From the NCBI GenBank assembly GCA_963969365.1, contig OZ017748.1, positions 2,849,001 to 2,913,000 of the forward strand: 64,000 nt of DNA, read 5' to 3'. The translations under genes and the position numbers were made by a program. The notes beneath the pieces are model-generated. The model was not told the DNA's origin. It was given only the letters and a program-made list of their open reading frames with translations, and did not search any database. Positions 45,801 to 57,800 of the stretch are shown piece by piece; the stretch's first letter is position 1; every line of letters begins with the position of its first letter. The stretch comes from Asterochloris sp. CNOR1 (lineage: Eukaryota; Chlorophyta; Trebouxiophyceae; Trebouxiales; Trebouxiaceae).

Positions 45801-48254
45801 AGCTTGCTGATCATCTTGCCTTGGAAGACCCTAAAGCCCTGCAGCTTGATGCGTGTCGGCACACATGCTGAGCCTGATTAGACCATGGTGAGGCTGCCAT
45901 GAGGGGGTTCTGCCCACCTGCCCTGGGAAGACCCTGAAGCCCTGCAGCTTGCTGAGATCCAGGCGCACCCGCTGCCCCCCTGAGAGCTCCATGCTGCCCT
46001 CCAACAGCACGCTGCACTCGTTCAGGCGCCCCTCGCTGTCGCAGCACACCCTGCCTACCACCAACACCTCTTCCTGCAAAGCATCGTTGTCATGACTGGA
46101 AACCCCTGCCCACTCAAAACATCTGGCAGGCCTCATCATTGCAGCTTATGCCTGCCCCACCAGCACCTCTTCGTGCAGCCCAGCAGAGATGCTGCGAGCC
46201 CTGTAGGACACAAGGTCAGGCTTGCAGCCCACAACAATTGTTGGCAGGTGCCAAGCTTTGTCTTGCAGACCAGCAGCCTGCCTGCAGAGCCCAGCAGCCC
46301 ACATGCTGAGCCAAGCAGCAAGCTGCGTTCATTCAGACGCCCCTAGCCATGACACCCTGCCCTGCACAAATGTACCTTCTCCTCCAGGGAACTGATGCAC
46401 GCAAACATCCCCTAGAAATTGAAGCAAAACAGTACGCAGAGTCTCTAACATCCATGCAGGACGCAGGCGCCAGGGAGAATGCGTGGAGCAGTCCTGAGTC
46501 TTGCTGCAGGCAGAGCACCTTGCACCGGCACCTGAAGCTGCTGCCTTCAGAAGTTGCTGCAAGCATGCAGCATGTGACGCCCTTCTGTGTTTGCCCACCA
46601 ACATGCAGCATCCTGTGAATGATGTGACGCAGCGGTGCAACCAGCCAGCTCTTGAGAAGGTGCCTGAGCCCACCTGGCTGGCTGCTTACACAGGCTGGCT
46701 GGGCCTGTCCCCAGTCAAGCAGCACAATACAGGCAGGACTCAGCCAGCTCACAAGAAGGCGCCTGGACCCACCTGGCTGGCTGCATACACAGGCTGGCTG
46801 GGGGCGCAGCCCGTCACATTCTCAATGGCCTCCGCGAAGTTGCCAATGCGCCCCTCCAAATAGCTGACCTGCAACACACTGAGTACATGCTCTGCTCCTG
46901 CTGCCAGGTTAGGGCAAAGACTTGCACATGTGTTTATTGCAGCAGGTGCCAATGGGCTTGAGGCCTATGCACTTTCACAGCAAAGCCGCACAGGATACCC
47001 ATGTGCACTGCTGGCATCCTATGGACTGCAATGTATCAAACAAGCCGAAATTCATCATCGAATGACTTCTCCTGCCAGGTCTTGACACACCCTCTCACAT
47101 GAGCTAGCAGGAGCACACAGGCTCAGCAGTGCACATGATGTGCCCAGCCACATGCTTTGGGGCACCTTGTCCTGCAGCCTGTCCACCATGTAGCGCTGGT
47201 CTGCTGGCAGCCCAGGAACAACCAGCTGAATGCGGCAGCGAGGCTGGGAGCCATCCACGTCCATTGATGTGCTGCCAGCAGCACTCTCCAGCTCCAAGTT
47301 GTCATTGAAGGCCACCTGGACATGCCCAATCTGCGGCAGCACCATGAACATTGCAGGTGGCTCGGCCTGGACATGCCAATCTGCAGCAATGTTGGGAGCC
47401 CTCTTGGCATTGCAGCTATAATTCCTACATCTGGCGTCTGGCCTCGCTGAGGGTGCACTTTGTCAGCAATGTGCAGCAGCAGAATGACAGTCATCTCGAG
47501 TACCTGCTTGCGGGTCTTGAAGGTGCTGCCTTCCTCCTGGGGCAGGGGAGTTTTGGTGCTCCCAGGGGTGCCTGACAGCGGCTGCCTGGTGGCCGGCGTC
47601 CTGGCTTCCACCGCCTCTGCCTTGGCTTTGGCTGGAGTGGAGGTGGCGTGGCGCACGTTGCTCAGGTCAGACAGGACCGCAGACGACCTGCAGCAGGCAG
47701 GAACCACTTGAGTGCCGCCAGGCAGTTGCACCCTGGAGTGGCTGGAAGGACAGGCGCAGCAAGGACATCCTGCGGGACGCCGGCGAACGGATTTTGACTG
47801 ACCACCCAATTGCTGAGCAGCCCACATGAGGTGCTGGCGAGGGGCTTTTTCCTCTGAGCTACAAGCTGACAGTACATCTGCTTTGCTGGCTTCACCTGTC
47901 CTCCCAGCTATTGCCAAAGCCTATTGCTTCTGGGGCGCTTCTGCGTGGGCGTTTTCGGCTCTTGGCTGTCAAGTGCTGCTCAAAGGCCTCCCAGTCATTG
48001 TCTGTCACCCTTTCGGCCAGATCCAATCTGCAGCAGGGAACGAGGCCTGAAGCGATATGTTGTGAGAGCCCACGGCGTGTCAGGCAGCAAGTGCTGCTAA
48101 CCCACTTGGTGGTCAGCATAAATGCCTCATACTCCTCAGCCAGCTCTTCAGGCTGGTAGCTGTGCACCTTGCCCAGGCGCTCAGCCTGTTGAGCTAAGTG
48201 ATCTGCGATGGCCAGGTTGCTGCCAGCAAAGGCCTTCTTCATAGCTGATTGCAT
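42813..48254 (-). CDS. POLA2: DNA polymerase alpha subunit B (POLA2)
   Basis: This is the non-catalytic B subunit of Pol alpha-primase, which starts Okazaki fragments. MQSAMKKAFAGSNLAIADHL (48254) and TDNDWEAFEQHLTAKSRKRP form the N-terminal domain. A linker follows (SSAVLSDLSNVRHATSTPAK). The OB fold and adjacent exons read VEVLVVGRVCCDSEG-like: EEEVLVVGRVCCDSEGRLNE, LLEGSMELSGGQRVRLDLSK and FRVFPGQ (about 46080-45920), then VRGVSTTGHSIVATDLIP. The inactive phosphoesterase domain shows LSITVATGPFTTSEDLTYGP, KPDVLLLMGPFVDSEHPWVQ, QVLLQPSTRDVNHAAVFPQP, NEAVLGSCTSDVLRHLSG, FYPLYPPATGTFFDSSLAG, PCTPDILLMPSDLSVFAKPL and CINPGRLAKGPTGGTFAQLQ. All match the family in order, and the usual loss of metal ligands fits a structural role. 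The stop is at 42813. Several introns carry decayed copies of neighbouring exons. Confidence 0.93.
43956..44092. repeat. Duplicated POLA2 exon piece
   Basis: The segment tggtgcagctgcccaggacc...cctcattgcatctgaacatg at about 43961-44000 is repeated in degraded form at about 44045-44090 (tggtgcagccgctcaagacc...cctcatcgcacctgaagcga). On the minus strand the first copy is the real exon with NEAVLGSCTSDVL; the second reads DEVVLSGCTSDQ and then breaks. Confidence 0.7.
46642..46815. repeat. 99-bp tandem duplication in a POLA2 intron
   Basis: The block starting cagccagctcttgagaagg at 46642 recurs at 46741 as cagccagctcacaagaagg. Both are followed by acctggctggctgc and acaggctggctggg. The period is 99 bp and the second copy runs into the intron's exon-side end, so one exon border has been doubled. 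Confidence 0.85.
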
Positions 48255-48377
48255 GCTGGCACCCAGCTGGCAAGGGAGCACTTGCAGAGGGACGCCCGTC
48301 TGTCCTGGCGGGAGATTTCTACTTCGCTTCTTGTCCAGTGTCAGCGAGCAATCCAGACAGCAACAGCCTCCTGACTG
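48255..48377. promoter_or_regulatory. 123-bp divergent promoter, POLA2 / TTC5
   Basis: Start codons at 48254 (minus) and 48378 (plus) leave 123 bp for both 5' regions. No TATA box is visible. Longer POLA2 starts inside this interval are open in frame but are not needed by homology. Confidence 0.45.
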
Positions 48378-50832
48378 ATGCCAGGCCCTCAAGCGAGCTG
48401 CCAGCTGCAGGGCCTGGCATCAGATGCAGAACAGCTGCAACAAGAGGGCCTGACCCCTGCAGCAGTCGATGCAATCCTCATCAGACTGCAGGACGTACAC
48501 GACAGCTCAGGACTGCACCAGATCAATGACGAAGCAAAGCATGCACTGCTGGGGCAGCTCATTGCAGCCTGCAACAGGTAGCTCTCCAGCATAGGCTCCT
48601 GCTTGTGGACCCCGCCCCCTATGCTGGATGGCTCCATTCAAGGTCTGCAGGTTGCAGGCTGGTGGCCTGCGGAAAGCTGCTGTCCTGCACCGCCAGGGCA
48701 AGGCCCACATGCTGCTCCACGGCGAGCACAGCCAGGCTGCGCAGGAGCTGCTCATGCAGGCAGTGAGGCTTCTAGCATCTGCCAATTGCCTGCATGACAG
48801 ACAACGCCAGGAGAGTACGACCAGCAACCAGGAGCATGTCTCCCTGCAGGTCAAGCTGGACTGCTGCCTGGCAGATGCTTGGACTTGCTTGGGGCACTGC
48901 TTCTGCCAAAATGACAATTTGGTGAGGGCAGCAGTCTCTCAGTGCATATGATTCAGCAGCAGCCAGTCTTGCATGCACAGCATGCTGGCAAAGCAGTGCT
49001 GTGCAAGCCACAAACAGCACAAGCTGATGCAGCCCTCCACGCCATGCCATACAATGCAGGACATGGCACAACACTGCTACCGGCGGGCTGTACACCAGCA
49101 GGTGGACAAGCGCTGTGTGAGGCAGCTGTCAGCACTGGCGCGGCACCTGTCAGGCAGCAAGGATGACAAGGCTGCAGCAGTGCAGCACAGTGTGGCTCTG
49201 GCTAAGCAGGCGGTGGCCCTGGACACAGGCGATGGCTGCAGCTGGTGTGAGTGCAGCATACTAGACTGTCTGTGGGATCGTGCCATGCAGATGTTGTGTT
49301 GGACGGACACAGGCAATGGCTGAAGCTGTTGTGTGCTCAGTCTCCCATCAGCTGAGCATGGCTTCATTGCCAGCTGCTGCTGGCTGAGGGCATCTTTCCA
49401 GCAGGTTGCAGAGCTGAGACTGGCCTTACCTGCCAACCAGACAGCAGGCAGCTGTGTGTGGGGCACCCTGGCTGCACATGGTTTTCACAGCCTGCCTGTG
49501 TGACCATACTAATCTTCGCCTACTTGCCTGGCCGCTGCATGCTGCGCCTGGCCATGTCAGCGCTTCTTGATTGATCAAAGCACTTTGTCGCACCCCATCT
49601 GCAGATCTGCTTGGCACAGCGTTCCTGTCGGATCATTTTGCTGCCTTTCAGCCCCAGGGCGGTTGGGGCAGCAGCAGGCTGCAGCAGGCCCTCAAGGCTT
49701 ACCAGCGAGCCCTGGCCTGTGGAGCTGACCTGGCTGACCTGCACTGGAATTGTGCCATGGTGCAGCTCTACCTGCAGGACTATCAGGCTGCGCTGCAGGT
49801 GGGCAACTGCTTCTGGCACATGCAATGGTTGTGTCTTTGAGGACTGCACAGGCCAGCCTATGCCCTTGCAAACAGCTCCAGCAGGGGCAGGAAACCACTC
49901 TGGTACCATCCTGGGCTCTCATCGTGGCTTTGCAGTGAAATGCATTGCCCATCTGACTGCAGGGCTTCTTCAGCGCAGGCCAGCGAGATAGCTGCCTGCC
50001 CTGGCAGCAGCAGGTGGAGAGCATCACTGCTCTGCTGGGGAGGCTGCACAAGCTAGTCAGGACAAATGGAGGGCTGGAGCCAAGCAGGTAAGGCTATCAA
50101 ACTGTGTGGAGCAAATGAGGGTGGGTGCCCATCCTCCCTTACTTGTGTGCCCAATGTGCTCAGGATGGGTGGACGCGTGAGGCCAAGCAGGTGAGGCTGC
50201 TGAGCTTGCCTCAGCCACCCAGCTTTGGCACCCACCGGGGGAGCTTTGGCACCAACCATGCCTTGGAGCATAAGCACTGCAAGCTGGCCCTGTGTCTTGA
50301 AGCTGGCCTTCGTCTTGCTGCAGGTTGCAGCAGGTGCTCCGAGGTCTGCATGCTGGCCTGGGCCGTGTGGCCCCCCAAGGCAGTGTGCCTGTATGCTGCT
50401 CAGCATTGCAGCCTGGCAGGAATGTGGGGCTAAGATGCGGCTGTCGGGCAGTTGCACACGTGGCTGTACTCGGCGGTTGCCCTGGTCAGGAAGTTGCTGT
50501 GGATGCTGAAGGTAAGGCAACATTGACTGCAGAAATTACTTGTCTGTCTTCAGCTCCACATATGGTGTGCAGGTGTTCCCTCCATGTCTGCAGGCAGCTG
50601 CTTTGTGCTGATAGTGCGAGATGTCAAGCCTGGCTCCCTGCAGCGCCATTCTCATCTGGTGCTGCTCAGTCCAGAGATGCAGAATGTTAAGGTGTCTTGG
50701 CAGGGCTCACAGTGGGACTTTCCCCTGTTGCTTATGGACTCATGCAGCCAGGTCTCAACAGATGGCCAGCATCCCTTGCAGCCTGCAGATGGGCAGACTG
50801 AGCTGCACATTGAGTGTCCAAAGCAGCCTTAA
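48378..50832 (+). CDS. TTC5: TTC5 (Strap)-like tetratricopeptide protein
   Basis: In animals TTC5 is a p300/p53 cofactor and also recognises nascent tubulin to trigger mRNA decay. MPGPQASCQLQGLASDAEQL (48378) leads to LQDVHDSSGLHQINDEAKHA. TPR helices follow on several exons: LRKAAVLHRQGKAHMLLHGE, SQAAQELLMQAVRLLASANC, LDCCLADAWTCLGHCFCQND, MAQHCYRRAVHQQVDKRCVR (about 49062), SVALAKQAVALDTGDGCSW, and LQQALKAYQRALACGADLAD with LHWNCAMVQLYLQDYQAAL (about 49680-49797). The C-terminal OB-fold of TTC5 is on the last exons: GCPGQEVAVDAEG, GSCFVLIVRDVKPGSLQRHS, LLSPEMQNVKVSWQGSQWDF and a weak ending, with TAA at 50830-50832. TPR array followed by an OB fold is specific to TTC5. The stop overlaps that of cyclin Q. 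Confidence 0.82.
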
Positions 50833-51711
50833 TTAACCACTGTCTGATAGTCACTTTGCTGGTGGTGTTCTGTCAGCATGTCCAATAGCTGGTGTCCTAT
50901 AGATTCAACTGTTGACAATGAGATGCCAAGAGCAGTCCACCAGCTGGAGCTGCCACTATGGGGCATCTGCCGTGCCACACCCAGCAGCAAGGAAGCGACG
51001 TGCAGAGCTGCTGCCGCCAGCTCTTCAGGCTGGGTCAGAAGACAAAGTATTGTGTAGACAAGGCTGTCATTGAGAATGCTGCAGGCCAGCTTGGCCACAG
51101 CGCAGGAGCAGCGCAAGCTGCGGCAGTAGTTGAACAGCCACTTGTGGGGGTGCTCCATGTGCAAGCAGAACTCAGTGCCTCTGCAGATCAGCTGCTCGTC
51201 CACAATAAGCTGCGTCTTCAAACTGTAGTACTCGTCCCCAACAATTGGATCGATTCTTGGCGCGACAGGAGGCCGCAGACCTGCAGGGTCCTCCTGGGCA
51301 GCCAAGATGGCTTGTGCCTGCCTGACGGCATTCAGCATGTCATTGGTGCGCACAGTAGCCTGCAAGGAGGCAGGGGAATGGATTGGCTATGATGGTCTGA
51401 AGCATCGGCATGCTCTGAAAGGGCTCACCTCCTCGACTTTTGCAGCCAGGAAGACAACTGCAGCCACCAGCCGTCCCTGGACAGCATGCAAGCACAGACG
51501 CCAGGCCTCATGTCAGCTTGCCACATGATGCATTGGGACGGGAAGTCAGCTCAGCTCTGCAGGCACTCACGGCGTCTGGCAGCTCTGCAGCAATGCTGGA
51601 GGCCCTAAATTTGTGTAAGAGGGTCAGGGCAGATGCCACTGCCTGCCAAGGCAGGAACAGGAGCTCGCCAGTCAGCCTGACCAGCTTAGGTGCCACAATG
51701 CCAGCATCCAT
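50829..51711 (-). CDS. CCNQ: Cyclin Q (FAM58)-like cyclin
   Basis: Cyclin Q activates CDK10 in animals; here the assignment is by sequence pattern. MDAGIVAPKLVRLTGELLFL with ASALTLLHKFRAS (51711-51570) forms the first cyclin helices. RLVAAVVFLAAKVEE (about 51478-51431) and ATVRTNDMLNAVRQAQAILA follow. The large last exon (from about 51360) carries YYSLKTQLIVDEQLICRGTE, CLHMEHPHKWLFNYCRSL, SILNDSLVYTILCLL and a C-terminal WWTALGISLSTVESIGHQL before TAA at 50831-50829. The KVEE, RTxDxxN, HPHKxLxxY and WW motifs fit cyclin Q somewhat better than cyclin L. At about 240 residues it is compact, and an upstream exon is possible because the 5' end lies only 110 bp from the Kir gene start. Confidence 0.75.
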
Positions 51712-51821
51712 GACCTCATGTGGCCAAGAAATCTATGCTTGGCAAAACTCACATTTAGAATCTTGTTATATGGGCTTGGGGTAAGACGCCGTGAAGCCAA
51801 ATCACCGAGGCGGCTGTCAAT
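51712..51821. promoter_or_regulatory. 110-bp divergent promoter, cyclin Q / Kir channel
   Basis: The predicted starts at 51711 (minus) and 51822 (plus) are 110 bp apart. If cyclin Q has an unseen first exon the interval changes. Confidence 0.3.
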
Positions 51822-54800
51822 ATGGCCATGCAGAACTTCTTGTCCAAGATCAGCGGCAGGCCAGGCCCAAGCAAGGAGAAGAGCAAGGAGATGGACATAG
51901 CAGGTATGCTTTTGATGTCGGAGTGAGATGTGCTTGTGTTTGTGTTGGTTGTTGATTCCCAGGGTGAACTTAGTAGCAAAGTTTGGGTCATGAGGGCCCA
52001 TCACATGCACTGCCCATGACAGGCTTGGTGGTCATGTGCTTAGCCAGATCGCTGCAGCCTCAAGTGCCAGAAGCTTGGAGGCGCCACTACTGGCCATCAT
52101 CAGCTGCCTTGCTTGTCATGCTTTGCCCACACCATAGATTGGGTGCCTCTTCCCTGCATGCACAGTGCTCTCACATGCACCCGGGACGTGCCTTGCCAGA
52201 CCGCATCCTAGAGCAATGTAAAGGGACGGCGCTGGCCGCCTTGCAGGCTGACGACCCCTGGACACCGCTTCTGCGTGCTGCAGGCAGTGGGGTCACCAGT
52301 GTCTTCCCTGCTCGGCTCGGTCCTTCCAAAAACATGGCAAAGACTGCCTGGTACCATGGAGCATTCTGGTACTTCCAGAGGAGGGGTCAAGGTGCAGGCC
52401 ATTTTTGCATGCTTGCAGGGTGCACACTTCAGGTCACTGCAACCCTGCAGTCCTCAAAGTGGAGCAGAAGGCACTCATGCCATGTGCCCCTCTCAGACCT
52501 GGCAGAGACTACAGGCAGCTGTCAACGCATGGTGCCAGCCAAGATGCTTGCATCAGGCATAACTAGAAACCCGCCCCACCTATGGGAGCACAGAGCATCA
52601 TCATGCATGCGCTTCGGCAGGGGGTACAAAAGATGCAGCGCTGTGCTGCAGGCTGGAGCCCTGACAGGGGCAGCGGGCAGAATGCAGCAACTCGTGAGAA
52701 ACTCAATATGCCAGCCCTGGTGGAGACGGGACAGTGAGCCTTCCCTGCACTTATTGGGGAAATGCTGGGTCCATGTGTAGTGGTTGTCCCAGCGAGTGCC
52801 AGCCCAGTAGAGGCAGGCCGCAAAACTGCTGCCTCTGCGCCCATCAGCAGGCCTCTACACCCCATCAGCTGCCACACCTGCTGCCAGCCTCCAATGGCAC
52901 CGACTGCACCCCGAGGGTTGAGATGCAATGGGGCCAGTGTGTACATGCTATGTGTGGGCAGACCTTCATCCAGATCTGGCCTGACCCCAGCTCGCATTGT
53001 CTGCCTTGCAGTCATGCCGGCAACTCCAGGGTTCAATACCTCCAGAGGCACTACCTATTCCTGCATGCTTGGAAGCGAGGTGAGCATCGGAGCCTAAGCT
53101 AGCCCCCAGCTGCATGCTTGCTGCCTTGCTGAGCCCTAGATGTGCCATCACACATCTCATGGTGCTGTGCCCTGCCGCAGACTTCTTTCACACAGCCATC
53201 CACACCAAGCTGGCCTGGGTAAGTATTGGACACTGCCTGTGACAGCTCCACTACAACTGCTGGCTGAGATGCTCGGCCATCTGCATCTGCTTGCATGATG
53301 TAGGGTGGCAAGAGTCTTGGCCCAGCCCTGCCGCATGTCACCGTGGTTCAACATGCAGAGATTGTGGGTGTCTGGGGTGTGCCGCCAACAGCCTAATGCC
53401 CGGGGGCCTTTGCAGCAATAGCTTTATGCCCGGGGGCCTTTGCAGCAGCTGCACGCTGTCTGTCAGACTGCTGCAGCAACTACACGTGGAGCTTGGTTTC
53501 ACTCGCAGGTGCTGGTGGTGATTTCCATCATCTACACAGCCTCCTTCTTCTTCTTCTCTGCTCTGTGGTACCTAATCATCAGGTGGGCATCCACATCTGC
53601 GAACCAGTTTCTGTTGAGGCTACCTGTACCCAGCAGGCTATTGAGGTGCAGCCCATGCTGCCTCAGAAGCCACAGTGTGGAGACACACATACCCATGCTG
53701 TAGGTTTGAGGGCGAATGTATACAGAACAACAACAATGAAACGGGGTTCCTGACAGCGCTCATTTTTTCGATTGTCACTGAGCAAACCATTGGTGAGCCT
53801 TCCTGCAGCATGCCTCAGCTCCACTACAGCAAAGAGGGATGGCTGTTGAGGGCCCTGGTGCTCTGTGGTGTCTTACCAGTGACACAGCAGGCTGTGAAGG
53901 TGGTGCCAGGTCCCAATCGGACTGGGTGTATAAAGCACCCCAACCTGTGCGTTGGCCTACCCCTGCAGCCAGCTGACTCGCCTGAATTCTGGTCTGCTGC
54001 TACAGCAAGGAGCCTTATGCTGCAACCAATTGACCCAGCTGGCGGCAGCAGCAGCAAAGCAGCCATGGCAGGGCCCACCCTGTGCTGCTCTGCGGCTGGT
54101 AGCCAGGCTTCTGCTCTGCAGGTCACTGGCAGATGTGCTCATGGTTGCCAGAGACACAAGGACGCACAGCTCAGTCCCCCTTCCCTGCGCTGCAGGGTAT
54201 GGCAACACCTTCCCCAACGAGTGTTGGAGCGTCTCCTGGCTGATGCAAGTGCAGTCCATTTTTGGCATGCTGCTGGACGCCATCACCATCGGCATCGTTT
54301 TTGCACGGATCAGCCTGCCCAAGCAGCGTGGCCGCACCATTGCTATCTCTGACAAGGCCACTATTGCCCGCCGGGACGGCATCCTGAAGTTCATGTTCAG
54401 GGTGGCTGACATTCGGCGCACCCAGGTAGGCGGGCTTGTATTGCAGGCTCTCTGAGGCCGGTCTAGGGTGCCATCTTTGACCAGGCCACCATTGCTCTCA
54501 ATCTCATTTTATGTTCAAAGCGGTTGATGATTGACACACCCAGGTGGGGCCACACTCATCTCCAGGGTTTGTAAGGCAGGTGGACATGCTGCGGGGGTGC
54601 AAGTGCCTGGCAAGCCGTTTGGAGAGGCCCCGTTTGGAGAGCATGGGCAATTCCCTCAAGCTCTGCAGAGCTGACCATCTCAGCCGACGTAAGCACGTGG
54701 CAAGACTGGGCGGTCTTGGATGCCACATTTGGGTCGCTGATCCAGGAGATGTGTCGCTGCTGTTAGCAAGCCATGCTTGGCTTCTTGTGCCGACATGCTC

Positions 54801-57800
54801 TAATGCTGCCAATTTCCCATCAACTTCCAGAAGGTGCCTCTTGCAGTCACTTGTGATGCAACAGGGCTCAGGGGCGATCAGACTGGCACCAGAGGCCCTG
54901 CCAAGTTCACTATCTGTTGCATAACAAGGTGCTGCAGTGCGTGTTGCCACCAATACAGGCCCCAGCATGTGTCTGTCGTATGGCGTGCAGGTGATCTCAC
55001 CGACCACTAAGGCATTTTTGTATACATGGGGAGAGGGCAGGACGACAGCTGAGGGCGAATACATCCCCGCCAGGTGTGAGCACAGCCACCCAGCCTCCAG
55101 CTGCCCAGCTTGCAGGAGTTGGCTTGGCTTGAGACGGGGCTCTGTCCATTGTAATACTGGCTTGGAAGTCGTAGCTGCACAGCAGTTCATGGGAATATGA
55201 AGCTGCAAGACCTGGTCAACCTGCTGTTCCTGTGGTGGGCTGGCATTCACAAAGCCTCACTCACATCACGGCCAGACCAGTGCAGCCCCTGCTGCGCAAG
55301 GGCGCAAGCTGTGTGCTGCACAGGGCCACCTACATGCAATGTGTGGCCATGCTTGCAGGATAGAGGAGCTGGATATTGGCTACATTGATGGCATGCTGCT
55401 CCTGCCTCTCATCCAGGAGCACACCATTGATGAGAGGAGCCCGCTGTGCGGCCACACCCATGATTCGTTGATGGCGGTGAGCATCTGTCTCTGGCCGCTC
55501 ATTCACATGAGCAGCCCCAAGACTGACACAGCTCAACTTGGCATACCTGCTGGGAGCTGCAAGCTCCTCTCTGTCAGCCACAATGCCAGCAGGACTCTGA
55601 CGAATTGGGTGTGTCGCCACTGCAGGTCCATGCCGAAATTGTGGTGACTTTTGAGGTGAGACCCTGCAACCCTCCCTGCAATCGCCTTTGGCCTAAAAGG
55701 ACATACCTCACTCCTTAGCTCACAGCACCGACCTGCATGCTTGCCCCTCAGCGGGTGCCACTTCACCCTTCTCAGAAGAGCACATCTCAATACCGTCACC
55801 CCCAGCACCTGATGCTGCTTGACTCTTGGCAGGGCACCACAGAATTTGGCAACCCCTTCATGGCGCGCCAGTCCTACCTGGCGGCTGAGGTCATGTGGGG
55901 CCACAAGTTTGCGCCCATCATTTTCCATCCAGAACCCAATGGGAACCGCTATCGCATAGACTTCAGCGAGTAAGTGCTGTACATGTCCAGCCCACACGAA
56001 CAGCCGGTCATATCTGGGTCACCTCAGGTGTCCAGTTTCAGCTGCATCCTTTAGATACTATGGATCAAGTGCAAAAAGGCCAAGAAGCATCTGGGAAGCG
56101 TTGCTGCATCAATTTTAGCAACTCAGTGATGTGCACGGCTAGTCAGCTCTGTGCTGGGGTTACAGTGTGGCTGTTTCGCTTTTGTAGCTGGCACGCATCA
56201 TATTCAGAAGGTTGGGACAGGTCGTTGCTTCTTAGCTATCTGACTCCAGTGCACCCCTGTCCGGCAGGTTCCACATGACTGCGGCCTCGAGGGCCTCTGC
56301 AACCCCAATTACACCCTCCCAGGCCATCCAGCTGTCTGACACAGCTGCTCCCCCTGCCTTGCAGATTCCACAACACGAATGCCCTGCCCGGCTTTGAGGA
56401 CCTCACCAACTCCAAGGCTGCGGAGCAGGTGGTACACAGCTCCCTGCGTACAGTGCCCTACCCGCTGCTGCGGGAGAACACTTTTGTCCTCAGCGACAGC
56501 CTCACGCTCAGCCCCATGCCCAGTGGCAACCTGGGGCTGTCTTTCAGGGTCGGGTGAGCACCAGCCTCTGCAGTGCAGTTTTCCCCTACCGGGTGGCAAC
56601 CTGAGACTGTCCATCAGGAGTCAGTCACAACTGCATTGGGAAGTGTCCGCTGCGCTTGCACTGCCGGCTGGGCTGGGGCACTGCTTTTGTATCGCCTTCT
56701 TCACTGCCTGGCGTAATTGGGGGCATTCCTTGGGGCGGCTGAGCACACGTTGCTCTGCTGCACCATAGTTAGACTGTGCCCATGCTTGCACGATGCAGTA
56801 AGCACCTCGCCAAGGTCTCCCTCATCATGTTCAGCATTTGCAACTCTAGCTGCAAGTGCTGCCTGCTGAACTTCCCCTGCTGGTGTCCCGCAGGGACACA
56901 TATCCCAACCAGCATCTGGAGATCCATGTCCGGCTGTATGTGTACCGGTGGGACAGCGTGAATGAGTTAGGGGTCCCTCAGGTGAGCCTGAGTGTCACTG
57001 CTCTGACTGCTGCCCCGCCCATGTGCAGCATCAGCTTGATGGCCACAGGGCTGTGTGCTGAGACCTTGTGGGCCGCACAGGTGGCGTGCTGCTGTGCAGG
57101 CCATGCAGACTGTGCCCGCTGTCATACTCATGTGCAGGACCAGCACCACACAACTGTCACTCAAAAACCACTACATGTTGATACACTACTCAGCCCTGCA
57201 CACTTCTGACGGCTAGATGAACAGCCCCAGCTGAGAGCTGTCATTGCACCACAACAGTGCACCCTTCCTTTGAGCAGCTCTCAGCTGCAGTGATGATGCT
57301 ACAGGACTTAGAGCAGTTCAGCAAAGTTCTCTTGGGACCACCTCAGCCGTCTCAAAGTTGTACCTCCAACATCGCAGCAGCACCAGCTCAGGCTGCCAGC
57401 TGCTGTGCTGAGCGCGGAAGCTGCTCCTGCTGTCATGCTGCAGGATTATGCAGTGGACGCACTGGAGGTTGGGTATGAGGACGGGTCAGACCGTCTGCTG
57501 CTGTGGCTGCCCATGACGGTCACCCACGTCATCAATGAGAGCAGCCCCCTGCGCAACTGGAAGGACCCCCAGTCAATCTTGAATGACCAGGACGCCACTA
57601 TCGTTGCCATCGTGAGTCAGCTGTTCATGGCGGCTGCTGGACATCCCCATACATGCCCATGCACTGCCTGATGGGGCGCGAAGTCTGTGCCAGCCCTGCG
57701 GTGGTCTTTTGGCAGATTGCAGCTCACTGGGCACAGTAAAGATGGTCTCACAACGAACTGAGGGACCCGTGTTTGAGCGACCAGGATGCAACCATTCTGG

